Positions 14,952 to 22,372 of a stretch of 36,959 nt of DNA are shown piece after piece. Made by a program: the position numbers and the translations under genes. The notes under the pieces are model-generated. The model saw nothing but the letters and a program-made list of their open reading frames with translations, was not told the origin of the DNA and did no database searches. Position 1 is the stretch's first letter, and every line of letters begins with the position of its first letter. This stretch comes from Flavobacteriales bacterium. Its GTDB lineage: Bacteria > Bacteroidota > Bacteroidia > NS11-12g > UBA955. The stretch covers positions 1 to 36,959 of the forward strand of contig CANHQZ010000018.1 of NCBI GenBank assembly GCA_947463125.1. Direction: 5' to 3'.

Positions 14952-16171
14952 GGGTTGCAAAGAAACGAACCTTCGCCTGATTTTGTTTGATAACGGATTA
15001 CGCAGGGTGTACGTGTAATTTCCGTCCGAAATTCAGATTCTGTTTTAACCTGATGAAATTTTCTTCCGGACAGGTCGAAGAACTCCCAGCTGCCGGCTTC
15101 CCGGGTTATCAAATACGTTTTGTCATGTTCAATTTGCAACCGATACGGTTTCTGCAGAGCGATATTTGCTACCGCTGTATTTGGAGAGCAAATAACGGAC
15201 GATGCCCAATTTGCGGTCATGGTGTCCATGAGTGCGGGATTATCAACATCGTGCACATTGCCGCTGATGATGCGGTTTCTCAATGAATTGCCGGTGTAAC
15301 CCAGCGCTTTCAGTCTTCGGCTGATGATGGTGCTGCCGTACAACATGGGCCAGTTGTCGGAAATGCCCAGCCCGATACCGTAAAAAGGACGGTTGATACC
15401 TGCAGGAACGACCGGATCTCCAAGCTGGTGATAGTTGAATACAGCAGGCCTCGCGGTTTCAAGCACAGCGGTGTCTGCCACTGCACCAAAATAGTTGAGA
15501 ACACCACGTACGGATGTGTTGTGTCTATTGAGGTGTAAGGTGCCTTCTACGCTGCCCAGGGCGGGTCTTTTGTAGTTTATGCCCTGGTATACTACGCTGT
15601 TGATAGAATCACATGAAGCAGGCCTGAACTTGTTATCATTGACAAAAGCCACATTCAGGCTTGTGATAGCACCGGCGCTGAATCCTCCGATAAAAAAGTT
15701 TAAGACATCAGCACTGTCGGCTTTGTTGCGTCCTTTCAGGTACCTTACTGCACCCTTAATGTCCTGCATGGCTCTGTATGCAGCGCGTTCCGGTTCTGCC
15801 TTGTCCAGCGCCCACGGATACTGGTCGGGAATAACGGGACGGAAAAACCCCAGTCTGTACGATGCCGTTGCAGCCACATATCCGCGTTGTGCAAATGCTT
15901 TAGCCTGGTTGGTAACGTCTTTGTAATTTCCGCCGCTGAAACCGCCACCATGGATAAACAAAATCATGGGGCGCAGGGTGTTGTTGTCGCCTACGGGCTT
16001 ATATATGTCTATGAATAGCGTATCTGTTCCATTTCCGTATGATTTCGCTACTCCGTAGACCGTTCTAAGTTCCTGGCGAACGTTGTATTTCTTTTGTGTG
16101 TAATCGCAGGGCTGGGCTGTAACTGAAACCGCAGTGCATAGGGCGAAAAGGCTTATAAAAAATTGGTTCAC
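14948..16171 (-). CDS. Secreted alpha/beta-hydrolase (carboxylesterase-like) with degenerate T9SS-type tail
   Basis: 407 aa from GTG 16169-16171, giving signal peptide MNQFFISLFALCTAVSVTAQ. An ATG at 16216 would add 15 residues with poor signal character. The hydrolase fold shows the HGGG oxyanion block (ILFIHGGGFSGG, His74 onward) and the nucleophile elbow GGFSAGA (Ser165); a C-terminal His may be in NVHDVDNP. Residues after about 355 resemble a worn T9SS type A tail (WEFFDLSGRKFHQ) but lack the normal PNP start and KKLV-type end. It leads the esterase / binding protein / permease set with a GTGA overlap, so a role in handling the imported compound is possible but unproven. A -7-like TATCTTCG lies at 16176-16183 (-). 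Confidence 0.75.
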   Translation of the reverse strand: MNQFFISLFALCTAVSVTAQPCDYTQKKYNVRQELRTVYGVAKSYGNGTDTLFIDIYKPVGDNNTLRPMILFIHGGGFSGGNYKDVTNQAKAFAQRGYVAATASYRLGFFRPVIPDQYPWALDKAEPERAAYRAMQDIKGAVRYLKGRNKADSADVLNFFIGGFSAGAITSLNVAFVNDNKFRPASCDSINSVVYQGINYKRPALGSVEGTLHLNRHNTSVRGVLNYFGAVADTAVLETARPAVFNYHQLGDPVVPAGINRPFYGIGLGISDNWPMLYGSTIISRRLKALGYTGNSLRNRIISGNVHDVDNPALMDTMTANWASSVICSPNTAVANIALQKPYRLQIEHDKTYLITREAGSWEFFDLSGRKFHQVKTESEFRTEITRTPCVIRYQTKSGEGSFLCNP

Positions 16172-16237
16172 AAAACGAAGATAGCAAAAAAATGGACATA
16201 CGCATAAATAGTGCATGAGGCTTTTCTGTTAAGCCTT

Positions 16238-16245
16238 TATATTTG
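16238..16245 (+). promoter_or_regulatory. -7 box (TATATTTG) for divIC/ftsB
   Basis: TATATTTG matches TAnnTTTG. It overlaps a TTG at 16243 and so rules that codon out as the start; the GTG at 16252 is 6 nt beyond the box. Confidence 0.5.
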
Positions 16246-16251
16246 TGGAGC

Positions 16252-16548
16252 GTGTTGCACAATTTGTTTAAATACCGTTATCTGATACTGTTCGGCTTTT
16301 TTAGTCTGTGGATGCTGTTTTTTGACAGCAACAATGCGTTTTACCGTTTTTCAATCGCTTCGGAAGTATCAGACCTGGAAGATTCAAAAGCACTGTATGA
16401 AAAACAAATTGCGGATTTAAAGCGACAGCGCACAGAGCTGTTCGGTAATCTGGTGAATCTTGAAAAATTTGCCAGAGAAAAATACATGATGAAGAAAGAC
16501 AATGAAGATCTTTTTGTCATTGTCAATGATACTTTGCCGGATGAATAG
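16252..16548 (+). CDS. Septum formation initiator, DivIC/FtsB family
   Basis: 98 aa from GTG 16252. Short cytoplasmic N-terminus, one membrane span at about 9-26 (YLILFGFFSLWMLFF), then a periplasmic coiled coil at about 36-65 (SDLEDSKALYEKQIADLKRQ) and the family motif LEKFAREKYMMKKDNEDLFV near the end, in which AREKY and the KxxEDLF block are characteristic. DivIC/FtsB pairs with FtsL in the divisome. An upstream TTG at 16243 lies within the -7 box and is not a credible start. It is followed after 101 bp by dnaN, which has its own -7 box. Confidence 0.88.
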   Translation: MLHNLFKYRYLILFGFFSLWMLFFDSNNAFYRFSIASEVSDLEDSKALYEKQIADLKRQRTELFGNLVNLEKFAREKYMMKKDNEDLFVIVNDTLPDE

Positions 16549-16613
16549 CGCATGCAAAAAATCTTTGTTCATAAAACCCAAAAATTTGTGCATTTCTATT
16601 CGTTCAACTTAGA

Positions 16614-16621
16614 TACGTTTG
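16614..16621 (+). promoter_or_regulatory. -7 box (TACGTTTG) for dnaN
   Basis: TACGTTTG fits TAnnTTTG and lies 28 nt before the dnaN ATG, giving an ordinary leader. A TTTG at 16585-16588 is rather far (25 bp) to be its -33. Confidence 0.5.
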
Positions 16622-16649
16622 CACCCAACATCAGAAAGAATATACTTTT

Positions 16650-17771
16650 ATGAAGTTTATAGCACCCAGCAACGAACTCCTTCAGCATTTGCTGACCGTA
16701 AATGGCGCCATTATTTCCAAGCCCATTATACCTATTCTGGAGAATTTCCTCTTTGACATTAAAGGAAACACACTCACCATATTCAGTACGGATCTCGATA
16801 CCAGCATGACCACCAGCATGCAGGTAGAATCGAAGGAAGATGTGCGTGTGGCTGTTCCCAGCAAAATGGTAATTGATATTCTCCGCTCGCTGCCCGATCA
16901 GCCGGTTACCTTCAGTATTGAAGAGCCCAGCTACGGTATTGAAGTGGTAAATAACAACGGTCGTTACAAAATGGCAGGCCTCAATGGTTCTGATTTTCCT
17001 GCTCTGCCTGAAAAATCGGGTGAAGGCAGTTTTACCGTTCCCGCCAATGTGCTGCTCCGTGCCATCAGCAAAACCCTTTTTGCCACAGGCAACGACGAAC
17101 TTCGTCTGAACCTGACTGGTCTTTTCGTGGAAATGAAGGAAGACAGTGTGAACTTTGTGGCCACCGATGCCAATAAGCTGGTGCGTTTTACCCGCAAAGA
17201 CCTTAAAACCGGTTCCGACCAGAATTTCATTATCCCCAAAAAGCCCCTGAACCTGCTTAAAACAGCGCTACCCAATGACGAGACTCCCGTAATTGTGGAT
17301 TATAACCGCAGCAACGTTTTCTTTACCTTTGGTTCAACCCAGCTGATTGCTCGCTTGCTGGACGAAAAATACCCTGATTACAACGCGGTAATTCCTACCG
17401 AAAACCCGAATACACTTACTATTTCGCGCAGCGATTTTCTCAGTTCCATCAACCGTATCAGCATCTTTGCAAGCAAAACCACGCATCAGATTCGCCTGAA
17501 GATTACCGGCAGCGAGCTGCAGATCAGTGCTGAAGACCTAGAAATGGCCAATGAGGCGCAGGAAAAAATCAACTGTGAGTACGATGGTGAGGATATGGAA
17601 ATTGGTTTCAATGCCCGCTTCCTGAAAGACATGCTGGCAACCATAGACGGCGAGCAGGTGGTGCTGAAGCTTTCAGCTCCCAATCGTGCGGGTTTGCTGG
17701 TTCCTACGGAAAATGAGAAGGATGAAGATATCACCATGCTCATTATGCCGATGATGCTGAACAACTACTAA
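16650..17771 (+). CDS. dnaN: DNA polymerase III sliding clamp, beta subunit
   Basis: 373 aa, three-domain processivity clamp that encircles DNA. Recognisable blocks: [21 protein letters not shown] at the start (first 20 residues fit the family), [57 protein letters not shown] with [32 protein letters not shown], and a C-terminus ending [11 protein letters not shown], which forms part of the hydrophobic partner-binding pocket. It is isolated from dnaA and gyrB here. The last three bases overlap the stop of the convergent photolyase-like gene, so no separate terminator fits between them. Confidence 0.96.
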   Translation: MKFIAPSNELLQHLLTVNGAIISKPIIPILENFLFDIKGNTLTIFSTDLDTSMTTSMQVESKEDVRVAVPSKMVIDILRSLPDQPVTFSIEEPSYGIEVVNNNGRYKMAGLNGSDFPALPEKSGEGSFTVPANVLLRAISKTLFATGNDELRLNLTGLFVEMKEDSVNFVATDANKLVRFTRKDLKTGSDQNFIIPKKPLNLLKTALPNDETPVIVDYNRSNVFFTFGSTQLIARLLDEKYPDYNAVIPTENPNTLTISRSDFLSSINRISIFASKTTHQIRLKITGSELQISAEDLEMANEAQEKINCEYDGEDMEIGFNARFLKDMLATIDGEQVVLKLSAPNRAGLLVPTENEKDEDITMLIMPMMLNNY

Positions 17772-19234
17772 GCGTTCCTCCGCCCTTTTCGGGTGTGGGT
17801 TTTCAGGATCCGCTCATTCTCTGACTTCGCTGCCTGCGTTTTTCGCATACCCCATATTTTTTCTCGGTGTTCTTTAGAGATGCCTTCTGTACTGCAAATC
17901 GGCAGCGGATAATTTTCGCCCGGGACAAATCCATATTCAGCCTGTTCAAGGGCGTTGGCTTCCCAGGGTTTGTGGCGTAGGTGTACAGGTAAATGAGCCA
18001 GTTCCGGGCACCATTTTGCGATGAAAAGGCCTTCGGGATCGTGATCCAGACTTTGTTTCACAGGATTGTACATACGCACGGTGTTGATGCCCGTGGTTCC
18101 AGCCTGCATCTGAAACTGCGGATAGTGAATGCCGGGTTCGTAATCGAGAAACAGTTGGGCAATGTGGACTTTGCCTTTACGCCAGTCTGCGCCCAGATGG
18201 TGACACAAAAACGAAACCAGCATGGCGCGCATTCGGAAGTTAATCCAGCCGGTTTCAGCCAGACAACGCATGTTGGCGTCCACCATCGGGAAACCTGTTT
18301 TGCCCTTTTTCCAGGCTTCTATGGCTTGTTCATCGTTGTTCCAGGTTAGTGAGTCATAGCCACGGTTGATGTTTTCTGTTTCATAGCGGCATTCCTGTTC
18401 AAACTTTTGAATGAAATGGCAATGCCAGCGAAGCCGTTCGCGAAAGGAGGCAAATGCGCGTTTGTGGATTTTGGCATTTTCGGTTGTATAAGCCACTTGA
18501 TAAGCTTGTCGCACACTCATATTACCCCAGGCCAGGTAAGGCGATAGCCGGCTGCAGGAAAGGCGGCTCTCCGTAGGCTTTGAAATATGTCGGTTGTAGT
18601 TTTGGCCACGGTTTTCAATAAAGCTTTGCAGGTATTGCCACGCATGGATTTCACCACCCGGCTGCATGTTTTTGTTCCATTGGGCGGAAAGGTCTTCGGT
18701 TTCCGGCATATCCGCAAAAGGCAATTCCAAATGGACGGCCAGCGCTGGCGAGAATGCATTTTCAATCTGTGGTGCGTGCATGTGTCCAAACCATTGTTTG
18801 TCCCAGCCATCCCGGTTTTGGATGCCCCGCAGAATACCGTCACGCTGAAATTCCTGCCACACAATATTGTGGCTTTTTAACAGCCTGGCAACGGCTTTAT
18901 CGCGGTCCCAGGTTTGTTGAACACCGCTTTCGCGGTAGCTGAAAACATGATTGACATTGAATTTGCCGATGATGTATTCAAAAACGGCCACAGCTTCTTC
19001 GCAGGCCACATGCACTTTTATGCCTGCTTTTTTAAGTCTTTTGTTCATGTCTTCCAGCGACTGCAGCTGAAATCGGATATGGCGCTCGCTGCAATCGGGG
19101 CGTGCCATAAGGGAAGGTTCAAACAGAAAAAATATCAGATACGGAAGTCCGTCGGCCTCTGCTGCGGCTAACGGCGCGTGGTCAGAGGTTCGCAGGTCTC
19201 GTTTCAGCCAAACAATATTGATGGAAGGTTTCAT
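17768..19234 (-). CDS. Photolyase/cryptochrome-family FAD protein, variant FAD-site class
   Basis: 488 aa. N-terminal Rossmann antenna domain ([18 protein letters not shown], 8-25) and C-terminal FAD domain (about 200-430). Family blocks include [49 protein letters not shown] and [13 protein letters not shown]. In classical CPD photolyases the block after LLDxD reads NNGGWQW; here it is HYPQFQM (370-376), so the residue near FAD N5 (E. coli Asn378) becomes His370 and the inner tryptophan (Trp382) becomes Phe374. FERLRWH near 266 also departs from the usual WRDFyRH. Close relatives annotated as photolyases exist in Bacteroidetes, but repair activity is not established by this sequence. It overlaps the upstream paralogue by 4 bp (ATGA). 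Confidence 0.85.
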   Translation of the reverse strand: MKPSINIVWLKRDLRTSDHAPLAAAEADGLPYLIFFLFEPSLMARPDCSERHIRFQLQSLEDMNKRLKKAGIKVHVACEEAVAVFEYIIGKFNVNHVFSYRESGVQQTWDRDKAVARLLKSHNIVWQEFQRDGILRGIQNRDGWDKQWFGHMHAPQIENAFSPALAVHLELPFADMPETEDLSAQWNKNMQPGGEIHAWQYLQSFIENRGQNYNRHISKPTESRLSCSRLSPYLAWGNMSVRQAYQVAYTTENAKIHKRAFASFRERLRWHCHFIQKFEQECRYETENINRGYDSLTWNNDEQAIEAWKKGKTGFPMVDANMRCLAETGWINFRMRAMLVSFLCHHLGADWRKGKVHIAQLFLDYEPGIHYPQFQMQAGTTGINTVRMYNPVKQSLDHDPEGLFIAKWCPELAHLPVHLRHKPWEANALEQAEYGFVPGENYPLPICSTEGISKEHREKIWGMRKTQAAKSENERILKTHTRKGRRNA

Positions 19235-20694
19235 GCATCCAGACTTTTGAGAAAATTCTCAGCGGCAGCAAAGTGCTGATTTCGCTTTTCTGCGTCCATG
19301 TTGTCCAGGGTTTTCAGCAGCATGCCAATGCGTGGGTTTTGGCCAAAGAAATCGCGCTGTTTGTCCATAAACGACCAAAACAGGCCATCCCATATTTTCT
19401 CCCACCGCCCATCGCCTTTGTAGTCCGACATTTTGAGCAAATAATTGCTTCCGCTGATGTAAGGTTTGGAGCACATGCGCCCACCATCGGCAAACTGGCT
19501 CATGCCATATACATTGGGTACCATCACCCAGTCGTAGGCATCGATGTACATTTCCATAAACCATCGGTACACTTCATCGGGGTCAAACTCACAAAGCAGC
19601 ATGAAATTACCCAGTACCATGAGTCGCTCTATGTGGTGGTTGTAGCCGGTTTTCAGCAGTTTTTGTATGCAATCGTCTACGGGTAAAATGCCTGTTGTGC
19701 CGGTGTAGAAAGTAGCAGGTATTTTTCGGGTGAAGCCCCAGAAATTTCGGTTGCGTTGTTCCGTGCCGTATTTTAGGTAAAACAGGCGTATGAATTCGCG
19801 CCAGCCTATAATTTGCCTTATAAAACCTTCCAGCGAAGCCAGTGGAATGGGATGTTTGTCGGCGTAATCGATGGCGGCATCTATGATTTGTTGGGGTGTG
19901 AGCAGCCCGGTATTGAGCATGGGTGTGAGCACAGAATGGTGCAGCCAGTGCTGGTTTTGAACCAGGGCATCTTCATAGGGGCCAAAATCATGAAAGCGGC
20001 GAACAAGAAAATCCTGCAGCCATTTTTCAGCGTCGGCATGGTTTATGGGATAAATGAACGAATCTGATATACTGCCCGGATTGTTTGGAAAGTGCTGTTC
20101 CGTATAGTTTATGGCCTCTAGGGTAAATGTATTTTCCGCCGGAAACCACAAAGTAGGCGGGGGTTGACCTTTGGGATAACGTTTGCGGTTGTCGGTGTCG
20201 TAGGTCCATTGTCCGCCTGCGGGTTTACCATTGTCCATGAGAATGTTTCGCTGTTTGCGCTGTGCCACATAGAAATCGGTTTGCACGATACTGCCATCTT
20301 TTCTGGTGTGCAACGAGCTTTCAGCATCATTCAGGAAGCAGGGTGCCGGCAGCATTTTTACAGGAACAGTTCCGGAATTCAGTCTTTTAACAAGCCAGTT
20401 GTCGCAGGGGTCGTAGCAGGTAATGTTGCTGATGTTGTTTTGTGGGGCTTCCGCAAGAAACTGTCTTATATCAGAAAGGGGTGAGGTGCTGTCAATGTAT
20501 TCCACCGCAATCCCCTGGTTTGAAAGCCATTGACAGTAATGCTTCATGGATGCCCTGTGCAGAGCGATTTTTTGTTTATGGAAAGTGTATTGTTTGAAAA
20601 AAAGGTATTCCTCCAGGAGATAAATCCTGGGACAACTTTTCAAAGTTTCAATTTCTTTGAAAAGCTGGTGCGGGAATACGATGAAGACATCCAC
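19231..20694 (-). CDS. FeS-BCP-type cryptochrome/(6-4) photolyase family protein lacking cluster cysteines
   Basis: 487 aa, COG3046-type. Start GTG 20692-20694: the conserved FIVFPHQLF opening lies directly after it and the next in-frame ATG is at residue 50. Blocks: [11 protein letters not shown] (160-170), [16 protein letters not shown] (288-303), [16 protein letters not shown] (351-366; the HH pair is the (6-4) active-site signature), [20 protein letters not shown] and [19 protein letters not shown]. Bacterial FeS members such as Agrobacterium PhrB hold a 4Fe-4S cluster through four cysteines. Only the first (Cys342 in DDCIQ) is kept here; the [17 protein letters not shown] stretch (421-437) lacks the other three. 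It is the promoter-proximal gene of a two-gene photolyase-family operon. Confidence 0.87.
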   Translation of the reverse strand: MDVFIVFPHQLFKEIETLKSCPRIYLLEEYLFFKQYTFHKQKIALHRASMKHYCQWLSNQGIAVEYIDSTSPLSDIRQFLAEAPQNNISNITCYDPCDNWLVKRLNSGTVPVKMLPAPCFLNDAESSLHTRKDGSIVQTDFYVAQRKQRNILMDNGKPAGGQWTYDTDNRKRYPKGQPPPTLWFPAENTFTLEAINYTEQHFPNNPGSISDSFIYPINHADAEKWLQDFLVRRFHDFGPYEDALVQNQHWLHHSVLTPMLNTGLLTPQQIIDAAIDYADKHPIPLASLEGFIRQIIGWREFIRLFYLKYGTEQRNRNFWGFTRKIPATFYTGTTGILPVDDCIQKLLKTGYNHHIERLMVLGNFMLLCEFDPDEVYRWFMEMYIDAYDWVMVPNVYGMSQFADGGRMCSKPYISGSNYLLKMSDYKGDGRWEKIWDGLFWSFMDKQRDFFGQNPRIGMLLKTLDNMDAEKRNQHFAAAENFLKSLDA

Positions 20695-20757
20695 GCATGA
20701 GTAACAAACAGGTTGGATAAGGGTTTTTTCAAATTAAATATGTAGGATATCAAAAAA

Positions 20758-20784
20758 GTATATACAAATAGTGTATATTTGTGT
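20758..20784 (+). promoter_or_regulatory. Promoter/operator of the mazEF-type pair: overlapping dyads and -7 box
   Basis: ACAAATA (20764-20770) and TATTTGT (20776-20782) form a perfect 7-bp inverted repeat with a 5-bp centre. The -7 box TATATTTG (20774-20781) lies inside it. A second dyad, GTATATAC (20758-20765), is a perfect 8-bp palindrome next to it. This is where a ribbon-helix-helix antitoxin would be expected to bind and repress its own operon. The -7 box lies 10 nt before the ATG at 20792. Confidence 0.6.
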
Positions 20785-20791
20785 AACGCAT

Positions 20792-21022
20792 ATGAAAATA
20801 CTATCGCTGAAACTGGACGACCGTATTTTTGAAGACGCTGAAGCAATGTCTGATAAGCTGAAGCTTCCGAGAAATCGATACATCAACCAGGCGGTTGAAA
20901 TGTACAATCAGCTAAATAAACGCCGATTATTAAAGTTACAGCTGGAAAAGGAATCCGAGTTAACACGGAAAGAATCTATGCGTTTGTTGTCGGACTTTGA
21001 ACAAATCATGGATGAAACCTAA
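20792..21022 (+). CDS. Ribbon-helix-helix antitoxin (MazE-position partner)
   Basis: 76 aa from ATG 20792; an in-frame start at 20771 is rejected because it lies in the promoter. The N-terminus MKILSLKLDDRIFEDAEAM followed by KLPRNRYINQAVEMYNQL has the beta strand plus two helices of a CopG/MetJ-type ribbon-helix-helix DNA-binding domain; the charged C-terminal helix (residues about 46-76) would wrap the toxin. The last 11 bases overlap the toxin reading frame. The presumed role is to neutralise the toxin and, with the dyad upstream, repress the pair. Confidence 0.8.
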   Translation: MKILSLKLDDRIFEDAEAMSDKLKLPRNRYINQAVEMYNQLNKRRLLKLQLEKESELTRKESMRLLSDFEQIMDET

Positions 21023-21350
21023 GCAGTTTGAAATCTGGCTGGCGAATCTCAATCCACAGCTTGGTACGGAACCGGGAAAAACGCGTCCAGTTGTGATTGT
21101 ACAGACCAATCTTCTCAATGAAATCCATCCGTCAACCATTATATGTCCGGTTACTTCCAACGTGAATCGTGAAATACAATTATTGAGGGTACATCTGAAA
21201 AAAGGACAACTTGATAAACCTTCTGATGTGCTGGTAGATCAAATCCGAGCCATAGATAACAGAAGGCTGATAGAGCGACTTGGCAAGCTCACGAAATTGC
21301 AAATGCAAGAACTAAAGAGAAATATGGCTGTAGTGCTGGATTTACAATAA
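21012..21350 (+). CDS. mazF: MazF/PemK-family mRNA endoribonuclease toxin
   Basis: 112 aa from ATG 21012, overlapping the antitoxin end by 11 bp. An in-frame TTG at 20997 is an alternative. The fold is PemK/MazF SH3-like: FEIWLANLNPQLGTEPG, then KTRPVVIVQ, TIICPVTSN and DKPSDVLVDQIRAIDNRRL. Arg25 and Thr48 sit where the catalytic Arg and Thr of Bacillus subtilis MazF lie (also numbered 25 and 48), so the active site looks intact. It is predicted to cut single-stranded mRNA at a short sequence motif that cannot be inferred here. Its stop is 2 bp from the stop of the convergent yggS-like gene. Confidence 0.92.
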   Translation: MKPKQFEIWLANLNPQLGTEPGKTRPVVIVQTNLLNEIHPSTIICPVTSNVNREIQLLRVHLKKGQLDKPSDVLVDQIRAIDNRRLIERLGKLTKLQMQELKRNMAVVLDLQ

Positions 21351-21352
21351 GT

Positions 21353-22015
21353 TTATCCCTCAAAAACCTTGCTCCCCACCCGCACCATGGTGCTGCCACA
21401 GGCCGCAGCAATGGCAAAATCGCCACTCATACCGATGCTCAATTCGGTAAATGCTTGGTTTTGCTTCATAAACCCTGATTTCAGCTCCTCAAACAAATCC
21501 GCAACAGCACTAAACTCTTGTTTAATCTGTTCTGTATCTGCGGTGTTGCTTGCCATAGCCATAAGGCCGCACACGCGTATATTGAGCAATTCCTGAAATT
21601 CAGCAGAGGCGAGCAAAGCCTTCACTTCTGATGGTTCCAGGCCAAATTTGGTTTCTTCCTGCGCCACAAAAACCTGCAGCAATACATCCTGCACCTTATT
21701 GATTTTTGTGGCCTGTTTATTGATTTCCTGCAACAGTTTCAGGCTGTCTGCACTGTGAATCAGTTTCACAAAAGGCACTACATATTTTACCTTGTTGGTT
21801 TGCAAATGCCCGATAAGGTGCCACTCAATGTCTTTTGGAAGTGCTTCATAACGCTCAAGCAACGCTTGAACACGGTTTTCTGCAAACGTCCGCTGCCCGG
21901 CCTCATACACAGCTTCGATTTCGTCGATGCTGCGGTATTTGCTTACCACAATCAGGCGGGTGTTTGTTCCGAGTTTACTTTTTATATCCTGCAACCGTGC
22001 AGCTATCGCGTTCAT
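21353..22015 (-). CDS. PLP homeostasis protein, YggS/PROSC (YlmE) family
   Basis: 220 aa single-domain alanine-racemase-like TIM barrel that binds pyridoxal 5'-phosphate and buffers its pool. PLP lysine is Lys26 in LIVVSKYRS; further family blocks are FAENRVQALLERYE, WHLIGHLQTNKVKYVVPFV, HSADSLKLLQEI, KFGLEPSEV, VCGLMAMAS and near the end ELSIGMSGDFAIAAACGSTMVRVGS, which holds the phosphate-binding Ser/Gly residues. Length is normal (about 220-230 aa). It is a single-gene unit, divergent from the DUF4296/mutS2 operon and convergent with mazF. Confidence 0.92.
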   Translation of the reverse strand: MNAIAARLQDIKSKLGTNTRLIVVSKYRSIDEIEAVYEAGQRTFAENRVQALLERYEALPKDIEWHLIGHLQTNKVKYVVPFVKLIHSADSLKLLQEINKQATKINKVQDVLLQVFVAQEETKFGLEPSEVKALLASAEFQELLNIRVCGLMAMASNTADTEQIKQEFSAVADLFEELKSGFMKQNQAFTELSIGMSGDFAIAAACGSTMVRVGSKVFEG

Positions 22016-22020
22016 TTGCG

Positions 22021-22028
22021 TAATTTTG
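22021..22028 (+). promoter_or_regulatory. -7 box (TAATTTTG) for the DUF4296-mutS2 operon
   Basis: TAATTTTG fits TAnnTTTG. It lies only 5 bp from the yggS-like start codon on the other strand and 8 nt before GTG 22037, so it favours that start over any upstream codon. Confidence 0.5.
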
Positions 22029-22036
22029 TAGTGTCT

Positions 22037-22372
22037 GTGTTACTTCGCAAAATTACCATAGCCTGTCTGTTTCTGGTTGCTGCCTGTGCAAAAAAAGAAC
22101 CAATTGCCAAAGAAAAAATGGTGGATGTGATGACGGATGTGATGCTGATGGAGTCTGCCAATGCCATTAATTACAATCATGGGCTGTTGCCTGACAGTCT
22201 TTGGGAAAAGGATTATGCCGTTGTTTTTACCAAACACGGTGTTTCCAAAGAAGCTTTTAAAGACGCCATAGCTTATTACCAGGAGCATCCCGATCAGTTT
22301 TCAGGTATTATGGAAAAGGTAATTACGCGTTTGCAAAAAATGCAACTCAACCGCCAATCGGAGAAACCGTGA
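22037..22372 (+). CDS. DUF4296 family lipoprotein
   Basis: 111 aa from GTG 22037 (GTG 22031 is the alternative). Signal with lipobox FLVAAC (Cys17), then the DUF4296 helical domain: KEKMVDVMTDVMLMESANAIN, with the last residue omitted, followed by WEKDYAVVFTKHGVSKEAF and YYQEHPDQFSGIMEKVITRL. DUF4296 is a Bacteroidetes family of small exported helical lipoproteins with unknown function. An open frame continues upstream to 21755, but this is antisense to the yggS-like gene and is not coding. The stop overlaps the mutS2 start by 4 bp (GTGA). Confidence 0.8.
   Translation: MLLRKITIACLFLVAACAKKEPIAKEKMVDVMTDVMLMESANAINYNHGLLPDSLWEKDYAVVFTKHGVSKEAFKDAIAYYQEHPDQFSGIMEKVITRLQKMQLNRQSEKP

Noticed and set aside
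12964-16171. Cobalamin riboswitch or Fur box ahead of the esterase/importer or TonB operon
   Set aside because: The leaders are too short (tens of bases) for a B12 riboswitch and no convincing dyad was seen by eye.
16551-16593. Inverted repeat ATGCA...TGCAT between divIC and dnaN as a terminator
   Set aside because: The stem is short, AT-rich, with a loop of more than 20 bases and mismatches; not a convincing terminator.
21755-22036. N-terminal extension of the DUF4296 lipoprotein by about 94 codons
   Set aside because: It runs antisense through the yggS-like gene, and the lipobox requires a start at 22031 or 22037.
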